From: Rhodococcus ruber
GTDB taxonomy: Bacteria > Actinomycetota > Actinomycetes > Mycobacteriales > Mycobacteriaceae
Assembly (NCBI RefSeq): GCF_027270735.1
Contig: NZ_JAPWIJ010000016.1
Location: forward strand, 3,521 to 67,520
Reading direction: 5' to 3'
DNA: 64,000 bases
In this document: piece after piece, positions 35,032 through 43,990 of the stretch
Numbering within the stretch: the stretch's first letter is position 1
Layout of the letters: each line of letters opens with the position of its first letter
Translations under genes and position numbers: made by a program
Notes under the pieces: generated by a model
The model's database searches: none
Told to the model about the DNA's origin: nothing
The model's input: the letters and a program-made list of their open reading frames with translations, nothing else

Positions 35032-36528
35032 GTGAGCGTGCAGATGTCCTGGCTGCTGAGGCAGCGACACCTTCGACTGAGTCATCGCGGCGGACCCGAG
35101 CGCAGTTCTGCGTCCATCACCTTCGCGCAGGCAACCGAGCTCACCGACCCCAGCCCCTGGCTGTCGGGCGGCGAGTTGATTCTGACGACCGGGCTGGGCT
35201 TCGACTCCGACGGTCCCGCGCTCGACACCTACGTTCGCACCCTCGCGAACGCCGGTGTCGCCTGTCTCGGATTCGGAATCGGTTTGTCTCACAGCGTGAT
35301 TCCCCAGCATCTCCTCGACGCCGCAGACGAGGTAGGCCTTCCGGTCGTGGAAGTTCCCTACGACACTCCGTTCGCAGCCGTCATTCGGGCGGTCATGAAG
35401 CGAATCTCGGAGCAGGAGTACGAGCAGGTCGTTCGTGCTGCGTCGGTACAGAACCGCATCACGCGAGCAGCTCTGCACGGCGGCGTCGACGCGATCGTCC
35501 GGGAACTCGCCGTTGCCACGTCGACATCGGTGGCACTGATCGGTAGGCGCACCGAATCGTTCCATCCGACGGACGCATCGAGCCTCGTCGAGCAGGCCCG
35601 CGACATCGCTGGCAGCATTCGTCCGTCGGCGTCGCCTGCCACGGTCTCGGTGAGCGAACCGGGCCGCACCGTGAGTCTGCATTCCGTCCCGATCACCGGC
35701 AGCGCGCCGACTTTCCTGGCCATCCGCACCGCTGGTCCGATGACCGGGGTCGAGCAGATCCTGCTCGGCCATGCCGTTTCGCTGGTGACCCTCGAACTCG
35801 AGAAGCCGGCGCGCCTGCGCGCCGAGCAGTCCAGGCTCAACACCCTGGCGCTCGGGCTGCTCCTCGACGGGCATCTGACCACCGACGAGGACGCGCTGCT
35901 GCCCAGCTACCTCACCGATGCTGCCGACGACGACTCTCACATCAGGGTTGCGGTGGTTCGCGGACCATCCGAACGCATCGTCGACGCGATCGATGCCGAG
36001 TCTCGGCTCCGGGCGCGGCCCACCTTCGCCCGGACGACCGACACCGGCTGCACACTCTTGCTCCGCGGCTCCGACGACGCCACATTTGTTGCACGCCTGA
36101 TGGATTCGTTGCCCCGATCGACGTGCGTAGGCCTCAGTTCCCGCCTTCGGATCACCGAGTCCCCCGCGGCGCTCCGACAAGCCTCGCTCGCCTGCGCGGC
36201 TGCCGGATCCCACGATCGCATCGTCGAATTCAGCGGATCGATGTTGCTGGCCTCCGAACCGGTGCAGGAGTCGTTGCGCGCCATGGCTGCGGTGACCATC
36301 GCCGTGCTGGCCGAATACGACCGCATCCATACCGCCGATCTGGTGGCGTCACTTCGGGCTTTCCTCGAGGCCAACGGGCACTGGGAAACCGCTGCGGCAC
36401 AACTGTCCGTTCATCGACACACGCTGCGAAACCGGATCACGCGGTGCGAGGAACTACTCGCGGTGGATCTCACGTCCGCGCGCGTGCGCGCGGAATTGTT
36501 GCTCTCACTGATTTCCGCAACGACGTGA
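35032..36528 (+). CDS. PucR-family transcriptional regulator of the gab operon
   Basis: 498 residues from the GTG at 35032. N-terminal PucR/purine-catabolism-like domain (ATELTDPSPWLSGGELILTT, ~30-130), middle GGDEF-like fold, and C-terminal HTH_30 (LRAFLEANGHWETAAAQLSVHRHTLRNRI). Start choice: there is no ribosome site, but a TACAGT hexamer at 35019-35024 would place the transcript start at or next to this GTG, so a leaderless mRNA is likely. ATG at 35044 is the alternative. Divergent from gabT, as for GABA-responsive GabR/PucR activators. Confidence 0.9.
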   Translation: MSVQMSWLLRQRHLRLSHRGGPERSSASITFAQATELTDPSPWLSGGELILTTGLGFDSDGPALDTYVRTLANAGVACLGFGIGLSHSVIPQHLLDAADEVGLPVVEVPYDTPFAAVIRAVMKRISEQEYEQVVRAASVQNRITRAALHGGVDAIVRELAVATSTSVALIGRRTESFHPTDASSLVEQARDIAGSIRPSASPATVSVSEPGRTVSLHSVPITGSAPTFLAIRTAGPMTGVEQILLGHAVSLVTLELEKPARLRAEQSRLNTLALGLLLDGHLTTDEDALLPSYLTDAADDDSHIRVAVVRGPSERIVDAIDAESRLRARPTFARTTDTGCTLLLRGSDDATFVARLMDSLPRSTCVGLSSRLRITESPAALRQASLACAAAGSHDRIVEFSGSMLLASEPVQESLRAMAAVTIAVLAEYDRIHTADLVASLRAFLEANGHWETAAAQLSVHRHTLRNRITRCEELLAVDLTSARVRAELLLSLISATT

Positions 36529-36556
36529 ATATCGGCAATCGTGTCAGGATCTGTCG

Positions 36557-37348
36557 ATGACCACGCCACGTCCTGAACCCCACATCGCTGTCGCTACCGC
36601 GAAGTCGGTTCGACTCGGGGTACTCCTGGCCGCAGTCGGGGGCTTTCTCGACGCCTACACCTACGTCACTCGAGGCGGAGTGTTCGCAGGTGCCCAGACC
36701 GGCAACGTGGTGCTGCTCGGCGTCGATATCGCCGGCGGGCGTTGGATCGACGCGCTGGCGTTCCTACCGCCGTTGGCGGCGTTCGTGCTGGGAGTCGCGA
36801 CAGCGGAGTTCATCGCGTTGCCCGCGGTGGCAAAGGTCGTACGGCGGCCGGTCCGTGCGGTGCTCGTCTTCGAGATCGTCGTGGTTCTGGTCGTCGGATT
36901 TCTGCCGGCAACCGTGCCCGACGCCGTCGTCTCGGTCATCCTCGCGCACGTGGCCGGTGTGCAGGTGACCACCTTTCGCGTACTGGTGGATTCGCCTTTC
37001 AACACCACGATGACCACCGGAAATCTACGCAGCATGGCGATGGCAGCTTTTCATCGTGTTGTCGACCACGATCGCGAGGCAGGCACGCGGGCACGACGGT
37101 TCGGCGCGGTGATCTCCGGGTTCCTCGGTGGCGCGCTGCTGGGCGCAGCTGCGGTCGAGCTGTTCGGACTGCGAGCCATCTGGGTCGTGGCGCTGATGCT
37201 GACCATCGCCCTGGCGCTGTTCGTCTTCGACGAGCGCACGCCCCGGTCACTCCATCCGAAGTCTCAGTCGCCCAATCGAAGCGGCGCGATGGACTCGAAG
37301 ACGTCGCCCGGTCCCGGATTGCCCTCGGCGGACGAACCGCCCAGATGA
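36557..37348 (+). CDS. YoaK/DUF1275 family membrane protein
   Basis: 263 residues with about six membrane helices (LGVLLAAVGGFLDAYTYV, GAQTGNVVLLG, the DUF1275 signature). Function of the family is unknown. The last ~28 residues are hydrophilic and are encoded across the 3' end of the converging monooxygenase gene (85-base overlap, 37264-37348). The long tail may reflect a lost stop codon. Confidence 0.85.
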   Translation: MTTPRPEPHIAVATAKSVRLGVLLAAVGGFLDAYTYVTRGGVFAGAQTGNVVLLGVDIAGGRWIDALAFLPPLAAFVLGVATAEFIALPAVAKVVRRPVRAVLVFEIVVVLVVGFLPATVPDAVVSVILAHVAGVQVTTFRVLVDSPFNTTMTTGNLRSMAMAAFHRVVDHDREAGTRARRFGAVISGFLGGALLGAAAVELFGLRAIWVVALMLTIALALFVFDERTPRSLHPKSQSPNRSGAMDSKTSPGPGLPSADEPPR

Positions 37349-38949
37349 TGCACGACGCCCCACACTGCGTTCAGTGCCGTATGAATCGCACCCTCGGCCC
37401 AACCCGCGGTCCACGAGATGTCGTCGCCGGCCAGGAATATCCCCCGGTGTCGGGGCTCGAGCTCGTCCTGCATGAAATGGGTGAACAGCCTCTCCTGGTA
37501 TCGGTAGTGACCCGGCAGGTTCGCTTTGAATGCACCCATGAAATCGCGTTCGGTCTCCCAGGACAGTGTCACCGGGGTCGAGATGATGTGGCTGCGGAAG
37601 TCGACGCCGGGGTAGATCTCCTCGAGCGAGCGCAACATGATGTTCATCCGCTCGGTCGGGTCGAGGGCCAGCAGCTTGAGCGAATCGTCGGACCAGGTGT
37701 AGGACAGGCAGATCAGACCCGGCTTGCCCTCGCCCTGATCGAGTAGGTAGGTGCCGCGGCTCATTCGGTCGGTCAGCGTCATGCTGACCAGGTCTCGTCC
37801 GGTGGCTGGATCCTTGTCCTTCCAGAACGGCCGATCGACGAGTGCGAACACTTTGGTCGACCCCATGTAGTGGGTGCGTTCGATGGCGGTCCAGTGATCG
37901 ATGGGAAACAGGCCGTCGTCACATCTGATGTTGCTGAGCAGCATCCAGCTCTGGGCCGTGACGACGGCGGCCGCATAGGTGCGGATGTTGCCGCGATCGT
38001 CGTGGATCGTGGTGCCGCCGTCGGTGCGCCTGATCTCGGTGACGCGCGACATCGTGGTGCCGCCGTTCAGTGAGGCCACCGATGTGCCTGCAGGCCAGTG
38101 CACCATGTTCGCAGGTGAGTCGGTCCACAGCCGCATCGGCAGTTGCTGTGAGCCTCCGACGATTCCGCGGTGGTGGTCGTCCGCTGCCGTACTGACGACG
38201 CGAAGGATCTCGAGAATCGAGTTGGGATAGTCGGTATCCCAACCACCCGTTCCGAAACCGACCTGGCCGAACAGCTCTCGCATGCGAAACGACGAGAAGT
38301 GCTCGGACGCAGCGAGGAAACCGTAGAAGGTCTGGTCGTCGAATTTCACGATCAGCTCGTTCCAGATCCTCTTGATCTCGGCCGCGTCGCGTCTTCGGAT
38401 GGCGCGCTGTAGCGGAACCAGTTCGGCATGCTCCTCGAGTGTCCGGTTCCACGCGTCGGCAACCTCGGCGAAGATAGGCGGAAGCTCGTCGAGCTTGCGT
38501 GCGTAGTGGCTCTCGCCCTTGAGGTCGATCACCGTGCTCGGTGTCACCTCTGCCAACGGATTCGGAAACGGCGTCGTCTCGAGCCCGACGGCGTCGAGGT
38601 AGTGGAACAGCGTGGTCGACGACGGCGGAAACCGCATCGCACCCATCTCGGCCACCACTCCTGGGTACCCGTCGAACGGTACCGAGCGCATCCTGCCGCC
38701 GATTCGATCCGATTCGTACACAACGGGTTCGAACCCGAGACGCAGCAGCTCATGGGCGACGACCATGCCCGCCAGTCCGCCGCCGATCACGGCGACCTGG
38801 GTACCGAGGGCCGCGTCGGGAATGCTGCCGAGACCGGCCGGATGCGCGAGGTAGTCGTCGTACGCGAACGGGAAGTCCGGGCCGAACATGGTGAGTGGCT
38901 GTTCGTCCTCGGATTCGATCGAGCTGTCCGGGGTGACGGGTGTGGTCAT
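37264..38949 (-). CDS. Flavin amino-acid 2-monooxygenase (arginine or lysine type)
   Basis: 561 residues. FAD fold VAVIGGGLAGMVVAHELL (~53-70), GGRMRS, and the C-terminal GIFLAGDDISWTAGWAEGA. It closely follows Pseudomonas L-lysine 2-monooxygenase (DavB) as I recall it: FGPDFPFAYDDYLAHPAGLG near the start, RPFWKDKDPATGRDL, and NPGPGDVF at the end. The family turns a basic amino acid into the amide one carbon shorter with CO2 release; arginine gives 4-guanidinobutyramide, lysine 5-aminovaleramide. It is third in an operon after an XRE regulator and an amidase (ATGA overlaps). A divergent ureohydrolase and a cationic permease favour arginine. Confidence 0.9.
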   Translation of the reverse strand: MTTPVTPDSSIESEDEQPLTMFGPDFPFAYDDYLAHPAGLGSIPDAALGTQVAVIGGGLAGMVVAHELLRLGFEPVVYESDRIGGRMRSVPFDGYPGVVAEMGAMRFPPSSTTLFHYLDAVGLETTPFPNPLAEVTPSTVIDLKGESHYARKLDELPPIFAEVADAWNRTLEEHAELVPLQRAIRRRDAAEIKRIWNELIVKFDDQTFYGFLAASEHFSSFRMRELFGQVGFGTGGWDTDYPNSILEILRVVSTAADDHHRGIVGGSQQLPMRLWTDSPANMVHWPAGTSVASLNGGTTMSRVTEIRRTDGGTTIHDDRGNIRTYAAAVVTAQSWMLLSNIRCDDGLFPIDHWTAIERTHYMGSTKVFALVDRPFWKDKDPATGRDLVSMTLTDRMSRGTYLLDQGEGKPGLICLSYTWSDDSLKLLALDPTERMNIMLRSLEEIYPGVDFRSHIISTPVTLSWETERDFMGAFKANLPGHYRYQERLFTHFMQDELEPRHRGIFLAGDDISWTAGWAEGAIHTALNAVWGVVHHLGGSSAEGNPGPGDVFESIAPLRLGD

Positions 38950-39767
38950 CGGTCGGTCTCCTGCTCGGGCCTCGAGGACCCTGTCGGGTAAAGATCATGG
39001 CGCCGATCGGCCAGATGCGTGTTGACGGCGCGGGATCGAGCGAGCTCGGCCGGATCCAGCGCGACCGTCAGAAGTCGTTCGTGCGCCCCGGCTCGCGCTA
39101 TGTCGTTGCCACCGGGCGCGACGGCGCAGGTGAGTCCGCAGTACGTCAGGCCGGCCTCGGCACCGCAGCGATTCACGTAGGTGATGAACAGTTGACTCTC
39201 GTACGCCCTCGTCGGGACTACGTGGGTTGCGATGATCTCGAACGGCGTCATCAAACCGGTCGGGACGAGCAACCACTGCGTTCCGGCATCGGCATGCGCA
39301 CGCACTGTTTCCGGAAATTCGACGTCGTAACAGGTGAGCAGACCGCAGCGCAGACCTCCGAAGTCGAACTGCACCAACAGTTCCGGCCCAGGAGCGAAGT
39401 GCGTGCGATCGAGTTCACCGAAGAGGTGGGTCTTGCGGTATCGGGCGATCGACAACCCGGATGCGTCGACCACCTGGACCGAGTTGAACACCGTTTCACC
39501 GCTGCTCTCGGGATACCCGTACACGATTGCGACATTTCGAGATCGCGCGATAGCGGCGATGCGCTCGAAGATCGGACCGTCGAACGGTTCGGCGCGCTCC
39601 CGCACGAGATCTCCGATGTCGTAACCACTGACCGACATCTCCGGCGTGATCAGGATGGACGCCCCTGCGGCAGCCGCGCCCTCTGCGGCAGCATCGATCG
39701 CCGCGAGGTTCGTATCCACATCGGCGGAGAACTCCGGTCCTTGAAACAACGCGACGGTGACAGTCAT
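38946..39767 (-). CDS. Carbon-nitrogen hydrolase (guanidinobutyramidase / aminovaleramidase type)
   Basis: 273 residues from the ATG at 39767 (AGGAG 8 bases upstream). Nitrilase superfamily with the Glu-Lys-Cys triad: E in ILITPEMSVSGY, K in RYRKTHLF, C in GLLTCYDVEFPE. It hydrolyses the amide made by the monooxygenase next door, giving 4-guanidinobutyrate (or 5-aminovalerate) and ammonia. Overlaps the genes on both sides by 4 bases. Confidence 0.9.
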   Translation of the reverse strand: MTVTVALFQGPEFSADVDTNLAAIDAAAEGAAAAGASILITPEMSVSGYDIGDLVRERAEPFDGPIFERIAAIARSRNVAIVYGYPESSGETVFNSVQVVDASGLSIARYRKTHLFGELDRTHFAPGPELLVQFDFGGLRCGLLTCYDVEFPETVRAHADAGTQWLLVPTGLMTPFEIIATHVVPTRAYESQLFITYVNRCGAEAGLTYCGLTCAVAPGGNDIARAGAHERLLTVALDPAELARSRAVNTHLADRRHDLYPTGSSRPEQETDR

Positions 39768-40396
39768 GCGGAAAACTCCTGTTTCATCACAGGCAACTGC
39801 TCTGGCAACGCCGGAGCGAGTACCCACAGAACCTGCGCACCGTCGCTACCCTCGCTGCGAAAACTGTGCGGTCGCCTGGGCGAGAAGGTGAACGCATCGC
39901 CCGCCCCGAGCAGGACGTCGTCGCCGCCGAAGTTGCCGTCGGGGTCGGCCTCGAAGGTCACCCGCACCTCGCCGGACAACACGTGCACGAACGTGACGTC
40001 CAACGGCAGGGTGTACGCCTCCGCCCCACTGCCGCCGCCCTCCTCGATATGCCCCAGCAACACCTGGACGCGCCGCTCTCCCACCGGAGTCAACAAATAC
40101 TCCGTCATCGCCTCGCCGCCGAACACGATGCGCGGCAACGACTGTGCGCGTACGACGTCACCCACCGGGGCATCGTCGAACAGGGAGCCGACCGGTACGT
40201 CGAGCGCAGCGCATACCCGCACCAACGACGCAACCGAGGCGTTCACCTGATCGCGCTCGAGCTTGGACAGGTACCCCTTGGTCACCCCACACGTCTCGGC
40301 GAGCGCATCCAGAGTCAACCGCTTCTTCTGCCGAGCCTCCCTGAGCCGCGCACCGATACGCGGTGCATCGCCTACGACCGAGGTAGCAAGGGACAC
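39764..40396 (-). CDS. XRE-family regulator with cupin domain
   Basis: 210 residues, GTG start with GAAAGGCGAG upstream. N-terminal HTH (RLREARQKKRLTLDALAETCGVTKGYLSKLERDQV) and a C-terminal cupin (~105-195, VHVLSGEVRVTFEADPDG, GDAFTFSPRRPHSF). PuuR-like regulators with this layout control polyamine, GABA and amino acid use. First gene of the operon and divergent from the ureohydrolase, so it probably controls both directions. Confidence 0.92.
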   Translation of the reverse strand: MSLATSVVGDAPRIGARLREARQKKRLTLDALAETCGVTKGYLSKLERDQVNASVASLVRVCAALDVPVGSLFDDAPVGDVVRAQSLPRIVFGGEAMTEYLLTPVGERRVQVLLGHIEEGGGSGAEAYTLPLDVTFVHVLSGEVRVTFEADPDGNFGGDDVLLGAGDAFTFSPRRPHSFRSEGSDGAQVLWVLAPALPEQLPVMKQEFSA

Positions 40397-40406
40397 TGCT
40401 CTCGCC

Positions 40407-40494
40407 TTTCAGGAAACTCGTGTTGACAAGATCGAGCATCAGAGTAACGCTTGCCGGGCGAACTGGTCGACCGACCGTGACCGGACTCCTGAAA
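40407..40494. promoter_or_regulatory. Divergent promoter with inverted TTTCAGGA sites
   Basis: TTTCAGGA at 40407-40414 and its exact reverse complement at 40487-40494 flank the 115-bp gap between the XRE gene and the ureohydrolase gene, one near each start. A TTGACA hexamer faces the ureohydrolase at 40423-40428. These are candidate sites for the XRE-cupin protein. Confidence 0.4.
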
Positions 40495-40511
40495 TTCGGA
40501 AGGAATTGTCG

Positions 40512-41471
40512 ATGAACCCGAGCAATCCCGAGCACCCACCGATCGGTCCGGTCGACGCCACCAAGGTCCCCCGCTTCGCCGAGCCGACCACCTTCGCGCG
40601 GCTGCCCCGTCTCGACGAGGTGTCCCGCGCCGACGTCACCATCCTCGGCGTCCCGTTCGATTCCGGCGTGAGTTACCGCCCGGGTGCACGTTTCGGCCCG
40701 GGGCACATCCGAGCAGCCTCGAAACTGTTGCGGCCGTACAACCCTGCGCTGAAGGTCTCGCCCTTCGCCCGTCAACAGGTGGCGGACTTCGGCGACATCG
40801 GGGTCAATCCGTTCGACATCGCCGAGGCACTGACCACGGTGCACGACGCCGTGACGGACCTGCGCGCCGACGGCTCGTCGGTTCTCACCCTCGGCGGTGA
40901 CCACACCATCGCACTGCCGATCCTGCGTTCCCTCGCGCGCGACCACGGGCCGATAGCAGTGCTGCACTTCGATGCTCACCTCGACACGTGGGATACGTAC
41001 TTCGGTGCGCCGTACACCCATGGCACACCGTTTCGGCGGGCCAGCGAGGAAGGGCTCATCGACCTCGAACGCTCACAACACATCGGTATCCGCGGCCCTC
41101 TCTACAGCGAGCAGGACCTCGAGGACGACCGGGTGCTCGGCTTCCAGGTCATCCGCTCCGACGACTACGAGGTCGACGGCGTGGCCAGCATCGTCGAGCG
41201 GATGCGCCGTCGCCTCGACGGTGGCCCGGTCTACGTCTCGGTCGACATCGACGTACTCGACCCAGCACACGCTCCGGGCACCGGCACTCCCGAAGCCGGG
41301 GGAATGACCACTCGCGAACTGTTGAACACGCTGCGCGGACTCGTGGGGCTGAACGTGGTCGGTGCCGACATCGTCGAGGTTGCGCCCGCATACGACCACG
41401 CCGAAATCACCGGAATCGCCGCGGCGCACGTGGCCTACGAACTGCTCTCGGTGCTGGCCCTGAACCGATAG
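40512..41471 (+). CDS. Ureohydrolase, probable guanidinobutyrase (agmatinase family)
   Basis: 319 residues from the ATG at 40512 (GGAAGGAA upstream). Both Mn-binding signatures are intact: LGGDHTIALP, LHFDAHLDTWD and SVDIDVLDPAHAPGTGTPEAGG. The family removes urea from agmatine, guanidinobutyrate or related compounds. With the monooxygenase and amidase divergent beside it, 4-guanidinobutyrate to GABA plus urea is the best fit. Agmatinase is the alternative, but no arginine decarboxylase is seen here. Confidence 0.88.
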   Translation: MNPSNPEHPPIGPVDATKVPRFAEPTTFARLPRLDEVSRADVTILGVPFDSGVSYRPGARFGPGHIRAASKLLRPYNPALKVSPFARQQVADFGDIGVNPFDIAEALTTVHDAVTDLRADGSSVLTLGGDHTIALPILRSLARDHGPIAVLHFDAHLDTWDTYFGAPYTHGTPFRRASEEGLIDLERSQHIGIRGPLYSEQDLEDDRVLGFQVIRSDDYEVDGVASIVERMRRRLDGGPVYVSVDIDVLDPAHAPGTGTPEAGGMTTRELLNTLRGLVGLNVVGADIVEVAPAYDHAEITGIAAAHVAYELLSVLALNR

Positions 41472-41475
41472 AACG

Positions 41476-42375
41476 TCACCGACGCGGCAACACCAAGATC
41501 GGTACCGGTGAATGACGAATGATCTTCGTTGCCCGCGAACCGAGGAACACACGAGCGATGGGCCCCAACGGTCCGGACGATCCGATGGTCAGTACTTCGC
41601 CGTCCTGCCAGTGCAGTTCGTCGAGGGCTTCGCGCCAACTCCCGGCCGAGGCCAACTCGGTTGTCACCTGTTCGGCGGGAAGACCCACCGCAACGGCGTC
41701 GTCCACCGCCGCGGTGAGTGCCTCGCTCAGCCCGCGGGCGAGTTCGGCGGCAACGTCGTCCTCGGCTTTCAGTCCGATCTCGGGTGGGTACATCGTTGCC
41801 CCGCGCACGACGAACGACGCCAATCGGAGTGGAATACCTGCATCCCTGGCCAGTTCCGCGGTGGGTCCCACCACGCGCGAGGCTTCGCTGTCGCCGGAGA
41901 ACGCGCAGGTGATCCGCGTCAGCGTCGCACGTTCACGCATGCGATAGCCGCGCGGAGCGAGCGCTACCGTCACCGGCGAGGAGTGCAGGAGCTTGTCCGC
42001 GGTCGACCCGACGACAACTTGCCCGAGCGCCCCGTCGCCCGAGGAACCGAGAACCAGAACCGAAGCCGAGAAGTTCTGTGCCGCTTCGGTCAGCGCGGTC
42101 GACACCGAGCGATGCGCCACGCGATGGAACGAGGCGGTGATGTCGGGAGCCCGGTCCTCCAGATAGTGCCGCGCCTTCGCCTCGGACTCGGCTGCCGTCA
42201 CCGCCGCCCAATCCGCGAACTCGGCATCGACGCGTGCCATCGACGGCGTGGACCACGGCTTCGGCACCACCGTCGCAACGTCGATGTCGGTACCCGACGA
42301 CCGCGCGAGCTGGGCACCCAAATCGAGGGCACCGACACTGCCTTTTCCCGGCGCGAAGGCGATCAGAACGCTCAT
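41476..42375 (-). CDS. Tandem universal stress protein
   Basis: 299 residues from the ATG at 42375 (GGAAAGGACG upstream). Two Usp domains, each with an ATP-type glycine motif (LGSSGDGALGQVVVGSTADK near 115-135 and IGSSGPLGPIARVFLGS near 265-282). It overlaps the permease stop (ATGA). Usp domains fused or coupled to amino acid permeases are common and may modulate transport; that is inference. Confidence 0.92.
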   Translation of the reverse strand: MSVLIAFAPGKGSVGALDLGAQLARSSGTDIDVATVVPKPWSTPSMARVDAEFADWAAVTAAESEAKARHYLEDRAPDITASFHRVAHRSVSTALTEAAQNFSASVLVLGSSGDGALGQVVVGSTADKLLHSSPVTVALAPRGYRMRERATLTRITCAFSGDSEASRVVGPTAELARDAGIPLRLASFVVRGATMYPPEIGLKAEDDVAAELARGLSEALTAAVDDAVAVGLPAEQVTTELASAGSWREALDELHWQDGEVLTIGSSGPLGPIARVFLGSRATKIIRHSPVPILVLPRR

Positions 42376-43814
42376 TCCGCGTCCTTTCCAACCGATCGGA
42401 GCGCCGAATGATGCCGACCCCACACGAAGTAGAACGCGAGAACCACGGCGAGCCACAGCCCGAACCAGAACCACGTGGTCCACCGCAGACCGGACAGGAT
42501 GTACACGCACGCGGCGACCGACAACACCGGCGTCACCGGGTAGCCCGGGACCTTGAACGGACGCTCCAGGTCCGGCATCGTCCGACGAAGCACGATCACC
42601 CCGATCGCCACGACTATGAACGCGACGAGGGTTCCGATCGACACCAGATCGGCCAGCTTGTCGAGCGGAATGAACGCAGCGAGAATCGAGATGATCACCG
42701 CGACCACGATCGTGTTGTTGACCGGGGTGTGCGTGCGCGGACTGACTTTGGCAAACGCCTTCGGCAACATGCCGTCTCGGCCCATGGCGAACAGAATGCG
42801 AGTCTGCCCGTACATCGTCACCAGGGTCACCGAGAAGATCGAAATGACCGCGCCGGCAGCCAGAATCGTTGCCGGCCAGGCCTGCCCGGTGACGTTGCGA
42901 AGAATCTCGGCCAAGCCGGCTTCCTCCTGCCCGGCGAAGGCGGTCCACGGCTGAGTCCCCAGCGCTGCCACGGCGACCACGAGGTAGAAGACGATGACGA
43001 CGATGAGCGCAGCAATGATGGCTCGCGGCATGGTCTTCTGTGGATTCTTCACCTCGTCGCCCGCGGTGGACACCGCGTCGAGTCCGATGAACGAGAAGAA
43101 GATGGTGCCTGCGGCCGCGGTGACACCGGCAGTACCCAGCGGCATGAAATCGGAGAAGTTCCCCGAGTCGAAGGCGGAGAATCCGACGACCGCGAACAGT
43201 GCGAGCACACCGAGTTTGATGACGACCATGACCGCATTGACTGCTGCGGATTCACTGGCACCGCGAATGAGCAGCACGGCGCACAAGACGATCAGGACCA
43301 CAGCGGGCAGGTTCATGACTCCAGGGTCGGCGTCACCCGGTGCAGCGGACAACGCATGCGGGATGGTGAAACCGAAGAGGTTGTTGAGCAGTTCGTTCAG
43401 ATACCCGCTCCACCCCACGGCGACGGCGGCACTCGACACCCCGTATTCGAGCAACAGGCAGGCCGCGACCCCCATCGCGACCACCTCACCCATCGTCACG
43501 TAGGCGTACGAGTAGGTAGAGCCGGAAACCGGCACTGCCGACGCCATTTCGGCGTAACAGATGGCAGCGAGTCCGGCCGCGATACCTGCCGCCAGAAACG
43601 AGAGCACGACCGCGGGACCGGCCTCGGGAACGGCCAGCGACAGCACGAAGAAGATACCGGTGCCGATGGTGGCACCGACGCCGAACATCGTCAGCTGAAA
43701 TGTGCCGATGGTGCGTTCCAGACCGCCACTGCTCTGCTGGTCCGGGTCCACGATCGGTTTCTTGCGCAACAGCTGTGATCGCAGACTCGATGCGGGTCTG
43801 TTCGACGAAGTCAT
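42372..43814 (-). CDS. APC-family cationic amino acid permease (CAT type)
   Basis: 480 residues from the ATG at 43814. About 12 to 14 membrane helices; TM1 motif GVGATIGTGIFF, then YAEMASAVPVSGSTYSYAYVTMGE, and FFSFIGLDAVSTAGDEVKNPQKTMPRA as a CAT family pattern. CAT-type members import arginine, lysine or ornithine. It neighbours the arginine/lysine monooxygenase genes and is divergent from a PucR-like regulator. It is a likely entry step for the route. Confidence 0.9.
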   Translation of the reverse strand: MTSSNRPASSLRSQLLRKKPIVDPDQQSSGGLERTIGTFQLTMFGVGATIGTGIFFVLSLAVPEAGPAVVLSFLAAGIAAGLAAICYAEMASAVPVSGSTYSYAYVTMGEVVAMGVAACLLLEYGVSSAAVAVGWSGYLNELLNNLFGFTIPHALSAAPGDADPGVMNLPAVVLIVLCAVLLIRGASESAAVNAVMVVIKLGVLALFAVVGFSAFDSGNFSDFMPLGTAGVTAAAGTIFFSFIGLDAVSTAGDEVKNPQKTMPRAIIAALIVVIVFYLVVAVAALGTQPWTAFAGQEEAGLAEILRNVTGQAWPATILAAGAVISIFSVTLVTMYGQTRILFAMGRDGMLPKAFAKVSPRTHTPVNNTIVVAVIISILAAFIPLDKLADLVSIGTLVAFIVVAIGVIVLRRTMPDLERPFKVPGYPVTPVLSVAACVYILSGLRWTTWFWFGLWLAVVLAFYFVWGRHHSALRSVGKDAE

Positions 43815-43990
43815 GGTCGGCTCTCCCAACGTGGAGGCGAACGTGCGGATCGGCTGATTGTGCTCCCAGATAGTGCCTGTCGCATATCGAACACGCCGCG
43901 AGATGTCTCGATTCACGCAGCGACTCGTTTCGGGACTGCCACTGCGATGCCTACCATTGACCTTCGATCGGATGGGAGACGAGCGAACAC

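Noticed and set aside
33538..36330. Very long open frame on the minus strand running through the PucR gene into gabT
   Set aside because: The upstream two thirds read as a low-complexity shadow of the PucR gene on the other strand. gabT has a clear ATG with a ribosome site at 34902.
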